Shown one piece after another: positions 55,453-64,000 of a stretch of DNA of 64,000 bases. The stretch covers positions 188,899,576 through 188,963,575 of the forward strand of contig OY992540.1 in the NCBI GenBank assembly GCA_963921195.1. Reading direction: 5' to 3'. This DNA is from Pegoplata infirma. Lineage: Eukaryota; Arthropoda; Insecta; Diptera; Anthomyiidae. A program made the position numbers and the translations under genes. The first letter of the stretch is position 1; every line of letters begins with the position of its first letter. The notes below the pieces were generated by a model. The model was not told where the DNA came from. It saw nothing but the letters and a program-made list of their open reading frames with translations, and did not search any database.

Positions 55453-57911
55453 ATAGTTTTTCTCTCACACCACTAAGTTATAATGAATTCTCTAACTGGA
55501 TTTTACATGCTCTAGTACGTTTACATGGCTATCGGTCAAATGGCCAGTATGAAGGACCAAATTACTCTAGAGCAACTGGGGAAGAAGTTGAAAATTTTGA
55601 ATTTTGTGAACGTACAGCACAGCAATTTCTTAATGCAAATCCTAATGAAGAACAATTGCGTGTATTTATTTGTATAGCAACACCAACCTTATTACAATGG
55701 TGGCAGCCTAAAGTAAATATTGCCATGATATTATGGGAACATTTTCACAAAAAACTAAATTCATCGTTTTATATTGCCGGAACAGCACCAAGTAACTTAG
55801 CAGTGACATGTGGTAGTGGACGAGCCTACGTTGATAAATATCGAAATCTACTAAATAAACCTCCAGATGCTAATCTCAGTAGTTATACGCTATTTGTTAT
55901 ATTGCTGGGCAAATGCTTAGAACGTCTATTGACCAGCCAAGACAATCATCAGGCCCAAAAGTTGCTAGGACGTATTTATACAAAATTTAGTGCTCAAAAA
56001 TTTTTGGCACTCAATGAAATGGGCATACATCATTTAATTGAATTATTTGTGGTATTATCCCTCTGTGGAGATTTTAATGATTTGTCAGGAAAACTAAGAG
56101 ATAAACTTTTGTCTATAGCTTTTGAAAAAGTAACGGGTCCTAAACAAGTGGCCGTTGTAAAAGGTCATATGGCATTATGGATTTTAAATGCTGAACATCA
56201 ATATGATTTAACGGATTATATAACAAAACTATTGCACCAATTGTCAGCCATTAGAAATGATCTTTCTGTTTCTAAAATAATAGCGGATACGTTGTTGGAT
56301 GTAATAGAACATTCGGATAATTTTCAAAGAGGTGAACATTTGTTGGTGGGTTCATGGATACCAAACTTTTTAAATAATTGTACACCTGCAGAACAGGAGC
56401 GAACATTAGAAGCATTACATTTAATATTTATTAAAATTCAAAATTCTGATTTATTTTTAGATGCTAATAATGAATTACTGAAAGCATTGAATTCCTCAAT
56501 ACTACCATTTGTAAAACAACAGTATGTTGGTAATTACAGTCATTGGTTACCAACAATAGCCGCAGATTTTTGTACTCATTCCTTTGCTCTAACCGATACT
56601 CAAAGCTTTCAAAGGCTATTTTCCTATTTTACGGAACAACAACCTGTCAATCGTCAAGCTGTACCACAATTTTTACTTAAGATTCTTGAATCAGATCGTA
56701 AGACTCTAGTAGATCATACCACCACTATGCAAATTTGGCTAAAAAGCTTGGTAGTATTGACGGCTAGCAATGAATATGTAACAAAACTTACCAAAATTAT
56801 AACAAACTTACCAGAATTCGCTCTTATGACAAATCTAGATCCTGAAGAGCTGCTTAAAGCTAAAGAACCCTTATGCATTTTTGTAGCAGCTGTTGGAAAA
56901 TCATATGAAGCTAGTACGGATTTTGCAACACGTAATGTCATTTCGAATAATTTCAATTCATTTATAAGAAATTTTGAAAAATGGTTAAGTGCAGATTTTA
57001 AACTGGAAAAATCTGAATTGATTTTTCGGTTTTACAGTTTTATAGCGATTGTCATATTCAATTGTCCGCACATAGTTTATGCAAAATCAAAAATCACCTG
57101 TTTCTTTCATATAGCCATTACACGTTACATATTACCCACAAGCATACAAATGGGTAAAGCTCCAGAAGGTAAATTGGCTCAGCTTATTCATAAAATATGG
57201 CCAGTTTTAGTTCAAGGTATTGGTCGTTTAAATTTTAAATCTGATGTCTATTTAAGTAAAACATTAACCGATCTTATACAAAAATGGACACCGCATTTTA
57301 AAATTTCATCAAATGCCAAACAAGTTGCCCGTCCATATATAAATTGTCTACAAGGCGACAATCATGAATTATCTTTGTTTGTTTTTGAAAAACTTACAAG
57401 TTTATTTTTATCAACACAACGTCGTCAGGCAGATCCGAATGCATGTTTAGTCATTACTATATACCAGGAAATTGTAGAATCTATCTCTTTAAATCATAAT
57501 GATGAAAATTCTATACAACGTTTGCTCACATTTATGAAAGGTTGCTGTTTATCGACATTGGAACATATAATGATGGTTGATGAAATTGTTCCTAGCCATG
57601 CTTTACTATTGGATCTTTTTAAACGTTTAATTCATAGTCCTGTGTATAAAAAATCACCCGTTTTAAAGGATTTACTTAGTGAGCACTTGCGTATTTTAAC
57701 TAAAAAACATTTACCATATTATACATTTTTCTATTTTGAACTTTTAATGAAACTTTGTTCAATTTCTTATGAACTAATTGCGGATATAATGCCTTTTCTA
57801 ATGGAAGAAATTCGTATTGTTGAAGGAAAACGTGGTGCTGGAGAAGATAATCGTATACGTGGTTGCTTAAATAAGTTACAACAGAGTATTATTTTGGCTA
57901 AGCAGAAATGA
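55453..57911 (+). CDS. MMS22L: MMS22L homologue, terminal coding exon
   Basis: 2459 bp to the stop TGA at 57909-57911. It joins the exon at 41060-41675 in frame and the two give 1024 residues. The frame is open from the acceptor with no stop. Near the start, KVNIAMILWEHFHKKLNSSF matches the vertebrate MMS22L segment with N-I-A-x-x-x-I-L-W-E-x-x-x-K-N-L-N-S-S-F, followed by S-Y-T-x-F and G-R-I-Y-x-K-F, which are also shared. The rest is a long, mostly helical protein without a catalytic motif, as expected for MMS22L, ending QQSIILAKQK. Expected partner: TONSL; expected role: repair of broken replication forks. Long helical repeat proteins diverge fast, so the call rests on the ordered motifs. 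Confidence 0.85.
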
Positions 57912-58116
57912 ATACTTGTCGTGCCGTCTTTGTAAATACATAAGTATGAATACATTAATCATAAGTTATATTTAGAAAATTAAATATTTAAATATATCAT
58001 ATGACAAGTTAATTTTATTGTATACTAGCTGAACCCATTCCTCGACAATATCACTGTAGTATATCATCACAATTGAATTTTATTAATTGCAAGAAGTAAT
58101 TTGAATTGCAAGATTC
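57912..58116 (+). other. 3' UTR and downstream of MMS22L
   Basis: Short AT-rich 3' region. ATTAAA at 57979-57984 is the best poly(A) signal candidate, 68 bases after the stop. Confidence 0.5.
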
Positions 58117-58285
58117 AGGGGCATGTCACAGACTTAATTCCGTTCGGATTTGGAAAAATGGTTTACTCGTAAAACGCAAAGCGAATATTTTTTTCGGAAT
58201 TAAACTACTTTTATCCAATTCAATTTCATTTTGATTTTTAAAAGTGATTTCATTCCAAACGGAATTGAGTGTGTGACATGCCCCT
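58117..58285. mobile_element. 169-bp MITE
   Basis: AGGGGCATGTCACAGACTTA at the left and, on the minus strand, AGGGGCATGTCACACACTCA at the right. Both go on to AATTCCGTT and GGA. The flanks share only CAA-TA-like bases, so the target duplication is unclear. It lies just downstream of the gene. Confidence 0.8.
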
Positions 58286-58349
58286 CAATATAATTTTTAT
58301 AACCTTCAATGTAGTGATATACTATATTCGCATTTATTTTGTTAAACTA

Positions 58350-58999
58350 CCCAAGCAGAAATTGACGACGGTTCTAAAAAAAAGCGTTCTGAAAGCACTA
58401 TAACAAAAAAAAAGCATTCTAAGAACGCTATTTTCAAACGCTTTGCGAGCGTTTTTGAAAAGTGTTCTAAAAGCTCTATAACAAAAAAAAAGTAATCTCA
58501 AAACGTTTTTTTGGAACGCTTTACGAGCGTATTCGAAAAGCGTTTTAAGAGCTCTTTATATTTATTTATTTTTTTTTTGAAAAAATTTCTAAGTTCCGAA
58601 ACTATTTTTGAATAACAATTTTTTGTCATTTTTTGTATGTTTTTTAAGTAAAAAAAATCATAAAAAATGTTTTTAGATTTTTTTAATTTTCTAAGTTTCG
58701 AAAAATTTTTTGAAAAATTTTCTAAGATTTTTTTTCGGATTTCACTTTGTATCAAACCAATTATTATAACCGAACTAAAACAGAAATTCTTTACTTTGGG
58801 TTTTTAAAGCGCTTTGATGACTTTAAAAAAACGTTCTCAAAGCACCTTTTTACATCGCTTTTAAAACGCTTTAAACCTATCGTAGATCGATGTTATCATT
58901 CGGATCATCTGAAGGCGCTTTGAGTTGGTATACAGAACGCTCGTACAACCGTCCACAACGCTTTCACAACGCTTTTGCGATTGTATTTTTCTGACTGGG
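58350..58999. mobile_element. 650-bp CMC-like MITE
   Basis: Termini CCCAAGCAGAAATTGACGAC and, on the minus strand, CCCAGTCAGAAAAATACAAT, flanked by TA on both sides. Both ends are the same as those of the element at 62220-63899. Clusters of AAGCGTT, AACGCTTT and AAAGCGCT repeats lie near both ends, the kind of subterminal repeats that CMC transposases bind. No transposase is present. GACTGGGTAGTTTAAA is repeated directly after the right end. Confidence 0.85.
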
Positions 59000-59001
59000 T
59001 A

Positions 59002-59370
59002 GTTTAAAGACTGGGTAGTTTAAACACGTAAAAATCAAAAAAAAAAAATTTGTTGAATTACAATATTGCGTGAAATTTTAATTAAATTCTGAGGTAATTA
59101 ATATAATAAAATACTGCTATTTAATTTTGTGTTAAAAACGCACTAAATTTAAGTTTCTTTTTGGATTTTTACTTGTTTTTAACAAATTTGTGAATTTTTA
59201 ACATTTTGGGTAAATTTTACTCATAATACCGGTACGTACCGGTATCGATGTTTCGGTAACGGTTTGTCGTTACCGAAATAATCGAAAATACCGTTACCTT
59301 TACCGTTACCGTTACCGATATAAAAAATATGTAATACTAATACCGTTATTCGTTTCGGTAGCCAACCCTA
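59002..59370. other. No gene; TACCG-rich repeat remnant
   Basis: 59225-59370 is dense in TACCGGTA, TTTCGGTAACGG and CCGTTACCG phrases and ends GGTAGCCAACCCTA. That end resembles the terminus of the hAT element that follows, so it may be part of an older relative. 59002-59224 is AT-rich with nothing recognised. Confidence 0.5.
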
Positions 59371-59378
59371 GTTGGAAC

Positions 59379-60154
59379 TAGGGCTGCCAATACCGAATTC
59401 GGTAATACCGAATTCGTCGAAATTCGAGGCCTTTTTTCAAATTCGAAATACCGATTTTTAGTCAATTTCGATTTCGGTATTGCATACAACTTTTTTCTCA
59501 TTTTAGTTAAAATTTATATGACGAATTCCAAAAAAATCAAGAAAATCATTTTTATGTTATCAGTTTATTGTAAAATTTGGTTAGTTTCCGAAAAAAAAAA
59601 ATGATTTCGACACATTTTTTATAATACAACTCTGATTTTTTAATATAAAAGTTATTGTTAATTAAAGTGGTGCCGTGATTTTTACGTCAAACAATTATTT
59701 TTGTGTGTTTATGAAATTTTGTTTCTCAATTAAAATCAAAAAAATAATTTAATTAACTTCAATATTTTTGTCAACTATTTTGCATTAGCTTTAAGATTTA
59801 CCTCACTTCTACCCATATACACAATTTTAGCAAGGTAATTGGACTTCAATTTTTACTTTAATGGAAAGAAATAAAAACTCCAAAAAAAATTATTAAAATT
59901 TTAGTAAAAATGTGTTATTTTGCAGAAGATTTTGACCACCATTATTGAGACTTGAAAAACTTGAAGAACTATTGTTGGTATTTTTTCGTTACACTTTGAG
60001 GACTTCAAGGATACACTTTTTAAGCAAATAAATCTATGAAATGAATTAAAAAAAAAAAAATTATGAATACCGAAAATACCGAAAAGTCGGTATTGAAAAT
60101 TTCCCAATATCGAAATACCGATTTTCTAATACCGGTCCGGTATTGGCAGCCCTA
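59379..60154. mobile_element. 776-bp hAT-type MITE with 8-bp TSD
   Basis: Termini TAGGGCTGCCAATACCG on both strands, flanked by GTTGGAAC at 59371-59378 and 60155-60162. The 8-bp duplication and TAGGG start fit hAT. Near both ends there are runs of AATACCGAATTCGG and related phrases. No transposase. Confidence 0.92.
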
Positions 60155-60162
60155 GTTGGAAC

Positions 60163-61122
60163 TAATGCCAATGCCAAAAAAAAGCATTAGCATTTATTGC
60201 CAATGACATTTTTTGGCATTGGCATTATTTGTACTAATGTCAATGAAACGGCACAAATGCCTAAAAAAAACTATTTACAATTGATATAAAAAGCATTTTT
60301 TTACAATAAATATATACTTTTTTAAAAACTTAAAATGGCGATATCTCGAAAACTAAGCCAGATAGAACAAAATGGAGGTCATTTTTGGATCTTCACATAT
60401 GTGGACCCCAATGGGTCCTAACTTTGAATCCAAAAAATTTGGGATTCCGGAAAATTTAAAAATGCTTATATCTCGGTAAATATTGATGACACAACAAAAA
60501 GTCCAAAAGCATTTTTGTAGCTCTTGGTTTCTAGAACTCGTCTGCCAATACTAGAAAACCCTCAGAGCAATAGGTTTTAAGTTATTCAGTTTCTAAAATT
60601 CTCAAGACCCTATTGGGCCCCTAAATTGCAGTACCTGGAAAATAGGCAAGATAATGCTAAAGGTATGTGCATTTTTGAACTTTCGGGAGTGCCCATTTTT
60701 TAGTTTCAAAATTAGGACCTATTAGGGGGACCGGCGAAACTATGGAGATTCTAAGAGCCAAAAATGCCCTCCATTTTGCTCTACCTGGCTTAGTTTTCGA
60801 GATATAGCCAACAACACAGAGATGGAAAATCCTTAAGATGCATCGCTGGACGAAAACTACTCCTTTTTGTAATATTTTTTTCCGGAATCCACTCTATATT
60901 GCGCAACTTTTAGCATCAGTTTAAAAAAAAATCGATTTTTTTCGAAATGCATTAAGATTGCTTTGGAAGTTGGTAGTGAACTGGGCTTAAAGGGGTTCCA
61001 ATTGCGCATCGTTGTGGAAACAAGCACTTTTAAATTCGAATAAGCCGAATTCGGGACGCACTAATAAACATGCCACGGCTAAATATGCTTTCATATTTTT
61101 ATTGTTTAAGTATGTATATATA
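60163..61122. repeat. Imperfect palindrome 60340-60800 and flanks, no gene
   Basis: ATATCTCGAAAACTAAGCCA near 60341 is mirrored by TGGCTTAGTTTTCGAGATAT near 60785, and AAAATGGAGG lies in both arms; the centre is near 60570. 60163-60260 has TGCCAATGCC/GGCATTGGCA phrases. 60810-61122 has no recognisable feature. Confidence 0.7.
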
Positions 61123-62213
61123 CCCAAGCAGAAATTGACGACGGTTATAAAAAAAAAGCGTTCTGAAAGCACTGTAACAAAAAAAGAACGTTCTCAAAAC
61201 GTTATTTTCGAACGCTTTGCGAGCGTTTTCGAAAAGCGTTCTGAAAGCACTGTAACAAAAAAAGAGCATTCTCAAAACGCTTTATTCGAACGCCTTGAGA
61301 GCGTTTTCGAAAAGCGTTTTGAAAGCACTTTATTAACAAAATACATGTTCGTTTCAAAATTAAATGGTTTTAAAGCAGTTTTTGCAAACGTTTTTAAATT
61401 TTTTTCGTAGTACATACAAGTATAGTATTTTTTTAGATTATACTCAATTTTAAACAAATTGTTATAAAAACATTTTGTTAAATCAAATTAAATAATTTTT
61501 CCCTACTACCACATTGAAAACGCAAAATTTTGAAAACATAAAACATTTTTTAATTTGTAAATCTATTTTAAGTTTTATTATTATCATGCATGCAAAAGAG
61601 TTATAGCAATAGTTTCGTTATAAAATTTATAGAGTCCGACCGAATATTCGGTTTCGGTCTCGGTATCGGCCGAATAATGGGGTTTCGGCCTCTATTCGGT
61701 ATTCGGCAAAATTTTGGCCGAATATTAGCCGAAACCGAAACTTTTTGGTATTTTAAAAAATATGTAAAAAAGTCGGTGAATTTTTTGATTGCGTATTTCA
61801 TTACACTTGTTTCAGTTCAATTGAAGAAAATGTTACAAGTTTATGCAATAAATGTAAAACTGTTTCAGTTCAAAAATTATTTTCTCCTAATCTGCAAATG
61901 AAATATACAATTATTTTGTAAGTTTTTTAAAAAACTTATTTTTTTTTTCAAAAATACAATAATTCCTATGGTTTAAAAGCATTTTATGCTGTATATTAAT
62001 CTTTAACAACTTTTTAATAATTTTATTCAGGTGGTAATTTTTTTAAAGTTTCGGTTTCGGTTCGGTTTCGGCCGAATATTACTTTTTCGGCCGAGTATTC
62101 GGTTCGGTTTCGGTTCGGCCTCGAAAACTGGTTTCGGACGGACTCTAAAAATTTACAAATAATGCATTAACTTCTACAATATGCACACTGACTTCAATAA
62201 CATCTTCACGGGG
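61123..62213 (-). mobile_element. Inverted partial copy of a CMC-like element
   Basis: 61123-62210 is the reverse complement of 62813-63899, almost base for base (1088 against 1087 bp). It has the terminus CCCAAGCAGAAATTGACGAC preceded by TA. The inner end stops abruptly in the transposase coding part and is followed by GGG-TATATA and the start of the next element. It includes the same hAT-type insertion as the other arm. Confidence 0.85.
61630..62147. mobile_element. hAT-type MITE (TAGAGTCC), copy in the inverted arm
   Basis: Starts TAGAGTCCGACCGAA, ends in the complement of TAGAGTCCGTCCGAA, flanked by AAAATTTA on both sides (61622-61629 and 62148-62155). The ends are rich in GGCCGAA and TTCGGTTTCGG phrases. 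It is the mirror of 62876-63392. Confidence 0.88.
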
Positions 62214-62579
62214 TATATACCCAGTCAGAAAAATACAATCGCAAAAGCGCTGTGAAAGCGTTGTAAACGGTTCTACAAGCGTTCCATTTACCATCTTGAA
62301 AGCGCTTTCAGATGATCCGAATGATAACATCGATCTACGCTAGGTTTAAAGCGTTTTAAAAGCGTTTTAAAAAAGTGCTTTCAGAACGTTTTGTTAAAAG
62401 TCATGAAAGCGCTTTAAAAACCAAAAGGAAAGCACTTATAAAGAGCTTAAATACAAAAATTAAAGATATTTTCCAGCGATTGAAATATGAAAAAACAGTA
62501 CTTTAAAGGACTTCATATAAAGCATTTTTTTTTTTTATTCGTTAATTGTAGATATTTTTTTTATAAAAGTATTGTAGAA

Positions 62580-63445
62580 AATAAAGCTCCATTGGTATAT
62601 CCTCTCTTTAAAAACAAAAAGTATTCTCTTGGCAAAGTAATGGAATCCACTAAACAAAAGTTGTGTTTTCTTTTATTAATATTCATGGTTTCAAAATTAC
62701 TGCATCCAATGATAATATATATTTAAAAGGCAACATCTTTAATGAAATAAACGATTATTTTGTCTATCCAATTCCATCAAAAGAAATAGGACTTTATAAC
62801 GTTAAAAATTTACGTGAAGATGTTATTGAAGTCAGTGTGCATATTGTAGAAGTTAATGCATTATTTGTAAATTTTTAGAGTCCGTCCGAAACCAGTTTTC
62901 GAGGCCGAACCGAAACCGAACCGAATACTCGGCCGAAAAAGTAATATTCGGCCGAAACCGAACCGAAACCGAAACTTTAAAAAAATTACCACCTGAATAA
63001 AATTATTAAAAAGTTGTTAAAGATTAATATACAGCATAAAATGCTTTTAAACCATAGGAATTATTGTATTTTTGAAAAAAAAATAAGTTTTTTAAAAAAC
63101 TTACAAAATAATTGTATATTTCATTTGCAGATTAGGAGAAAATAATTTTTGAACTGAAACAGTTTTACATTTATTGCATAAACTTGTAACATTTTCTTCA
63201 ATTGAACTGAAACAAGTGTAATGAAATACGCAATCAAAAAATTCACCGACTTTTTTACATATTTTTTAAAATACCAAAAAGTTTCGGTTTCGGCTAATAT
63301 TCGGCCAAAATTTTGCCGAATACCGAATAGAGGCCGAAACCCCATTATTCGGCCGATACCGAGACCGAAACCGAATATTCGGTCGGACTCTATAAATTTT
63401 ATAACGAAACTATTGCTATAACTCTTTTGCATGCATGATAATAAT
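62580..63445 (+). pseudogene. C-terminal transposase remnant, CMC/EnSpm type
   Basis: The + strand reads APLVYPLFKNKKYSLGKV, then after a frameshift FSFINIHGFKITASND, YLKGNIFNE and PSKEIGLYNVKNL. After the hAT-type insertion the last residues, KFYNETIAITLLHA and stop, appear at about 63398-63440. These match in order the C-terminal part of the transposase at 42949-43356 (FVNIKGFKI, FLKGNIF, PSREIGLYNVNKL, KFYNDTIAIALLHN). Thus both elements belong to one transposase lineage despite different TIRs. Confidence 0.82.
62876..63392. mobile_element. hAT-type MITE (TAGAGTCC) in the transposase remnant
   Basis: 517 bp, termini TAGAGTCCGTCCGAA and, on the minus strand, TAGAGTCCGACCGAA, flanked by TAAATTTT at 62868-62875 and 63393-63400. 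The 8-bp duplication fits hAT. The interrupted coding sequence continues on the far side. Confidence 0.92.
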
Positions 63446-63899
63446 AAAACTTAAAATAGATTTACAAATTAAAAAATGTTTTATGTTTTCAAAATTTTGC
63501 GTTTTCAATGTGGTAGTAGGGAAAAATTATTTAATTTGATTTAACAAAATGTTTTTATAACAATTTGTTTAAAATTGAGTATAATCTAAAAAAATACTAT
63601 ACTTGTATGTACTACGAAAAAAATTTAAAAACGTTTGCAAAAACTGCTTTAAAACCATTTAATTTTGAAACGAACATGTATTTTGTTAATAAAGTGCTTT
63701 CAAAACGCTTTTCGAAAACGCTCTCAAGGCGTTCGAATAAAGCGTTTTGAGAATGCTCTTTTTTTGTTACAGTGCTTTCAGAACGCTTTTCGAAAACGCT
63801 CGCAAAGCGTTCGAAAATAACGTTTTGAGAACGTTCTTTTTTTGTTACAGTGCTTTCAGAACGCTTTTTTTTTATAACCGTCGTCAATTTCTGCTTGGG

Positions 63900-63970
63900 T
63901 ACATACATGTATATATATATACATACATGTATATATATATACATACATGTATATATATATACATACATAT
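63900..63970. repeat. ATACATACATGTAT microsatellite
   Basis: Three and a half copies of a 20-bp unit, TACATACATGTATATATATA, next to the CMC-like terminus. A shorter TATGTATATATA stretch lies at the opposite outer end (61110-61122). The last 30 bases of the window hold nothing recognised. Confidence 0.85.
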
Positions 63971-64000
63971 ATGTGGGTGAAATCAAAAAATGTCAGTGTT

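Larger units (their letters stand above)
62220..63899 (+). mobile_element. CMC-like element with transposase remnant
   Basis: Termini CCCAGTCAGAAAAATACAAT at 62220 and the complement of CCCAAGCAGAAATTGACGAC at 63899, flanked by TA. 1680 bp including a 517-bp hAT-type insertion. It keeps only the C-terminal part of the transposase, plus subterminal AAAGCGCTTT/AACGCTTT repeats. Same family as 58350-58999. Confidence 0.85.

Noticed and set aside
58498..58755. 85-codon minus ORF in the CMC-like MITE
   Set aside because: K/F/N-rich chance frame; the copies at 61-64 kb do not keep it.
61012..61410. 132-codon ORF with repeated SESTVTKKE peptide, mirrored at 63612-63986
   Set aside because: The repeats come from the subterminal DNA motifs of the CMC-like element, not from a protein domain.

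Overview
The window is eukaryotic nuclear DNA, very AT-rich and almost wholly built of transposable elements, with one host gene. The elements (Ty3-type LTR elements primed by tRNA-Lys, Tc1, hAT, animal CMC/EnSpm, a Transib-like element, an RNase H-bearing LINE) and a short-exon/large-intron homologue of MMS22L fit an insect, most likely a higher fly (Diptera, possibly calyptrate). The species cannot be read from the sequence.

Layout. 1-3960: G/A-asymmetric satellite with a unit near 130 bp. 4.2-15.5 kb: a cluster of DNA elements ending in CCCGAGTAAAAA, inserted into one another; it also holds two short tandem arrays, a tRNA-like remnant and a 1.3-kb hairpin element. 15.5-18.3 kb: no gene. 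18.3-21.4 kb: a minisatellite split by a transposon. 21.95-27.7 kb: a five-element nest, including a 2.98-kb LTR element that codes only Gag and protease and has LTRs that read as identical. 28.2-35.1 kb: three long inverted-repeat structures. 35.4-40.7 kb: a dead LINE split by two DNA transposons; removing either one with one target copy restores the LINE reading frame.

41.06-57.91 kb: the 3' part of the MMS22L homologue on the + strand, as two coding exons (41060-41675 and 55453-57911) that join in frame to 1024 residues. The 13.8-kb intron is nearly all a triple nest: a hAT-type element (8-bp target duplication) holds a CMC/EnSpm-like transposon (TA duplication), which holds a 9.1-kb Ty3 element (4-bp duplication). 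Without these the intron is about 0.5 kb. The Ty3 element has gag and pol in a -1 frame relation, LTRs differing at only a few positions, and a RING-H2 finger at the Gag N-terminus.

58-64 kb: MITEs of several families and a large inverted duplication of a CMC-like transposon, both arms carrying the same hAT-type insertion. Except for the MMS22L homologue, every gene here belongs to a mobile element. Where target duplications and empty sites could be read directly, the order of insertion is given.
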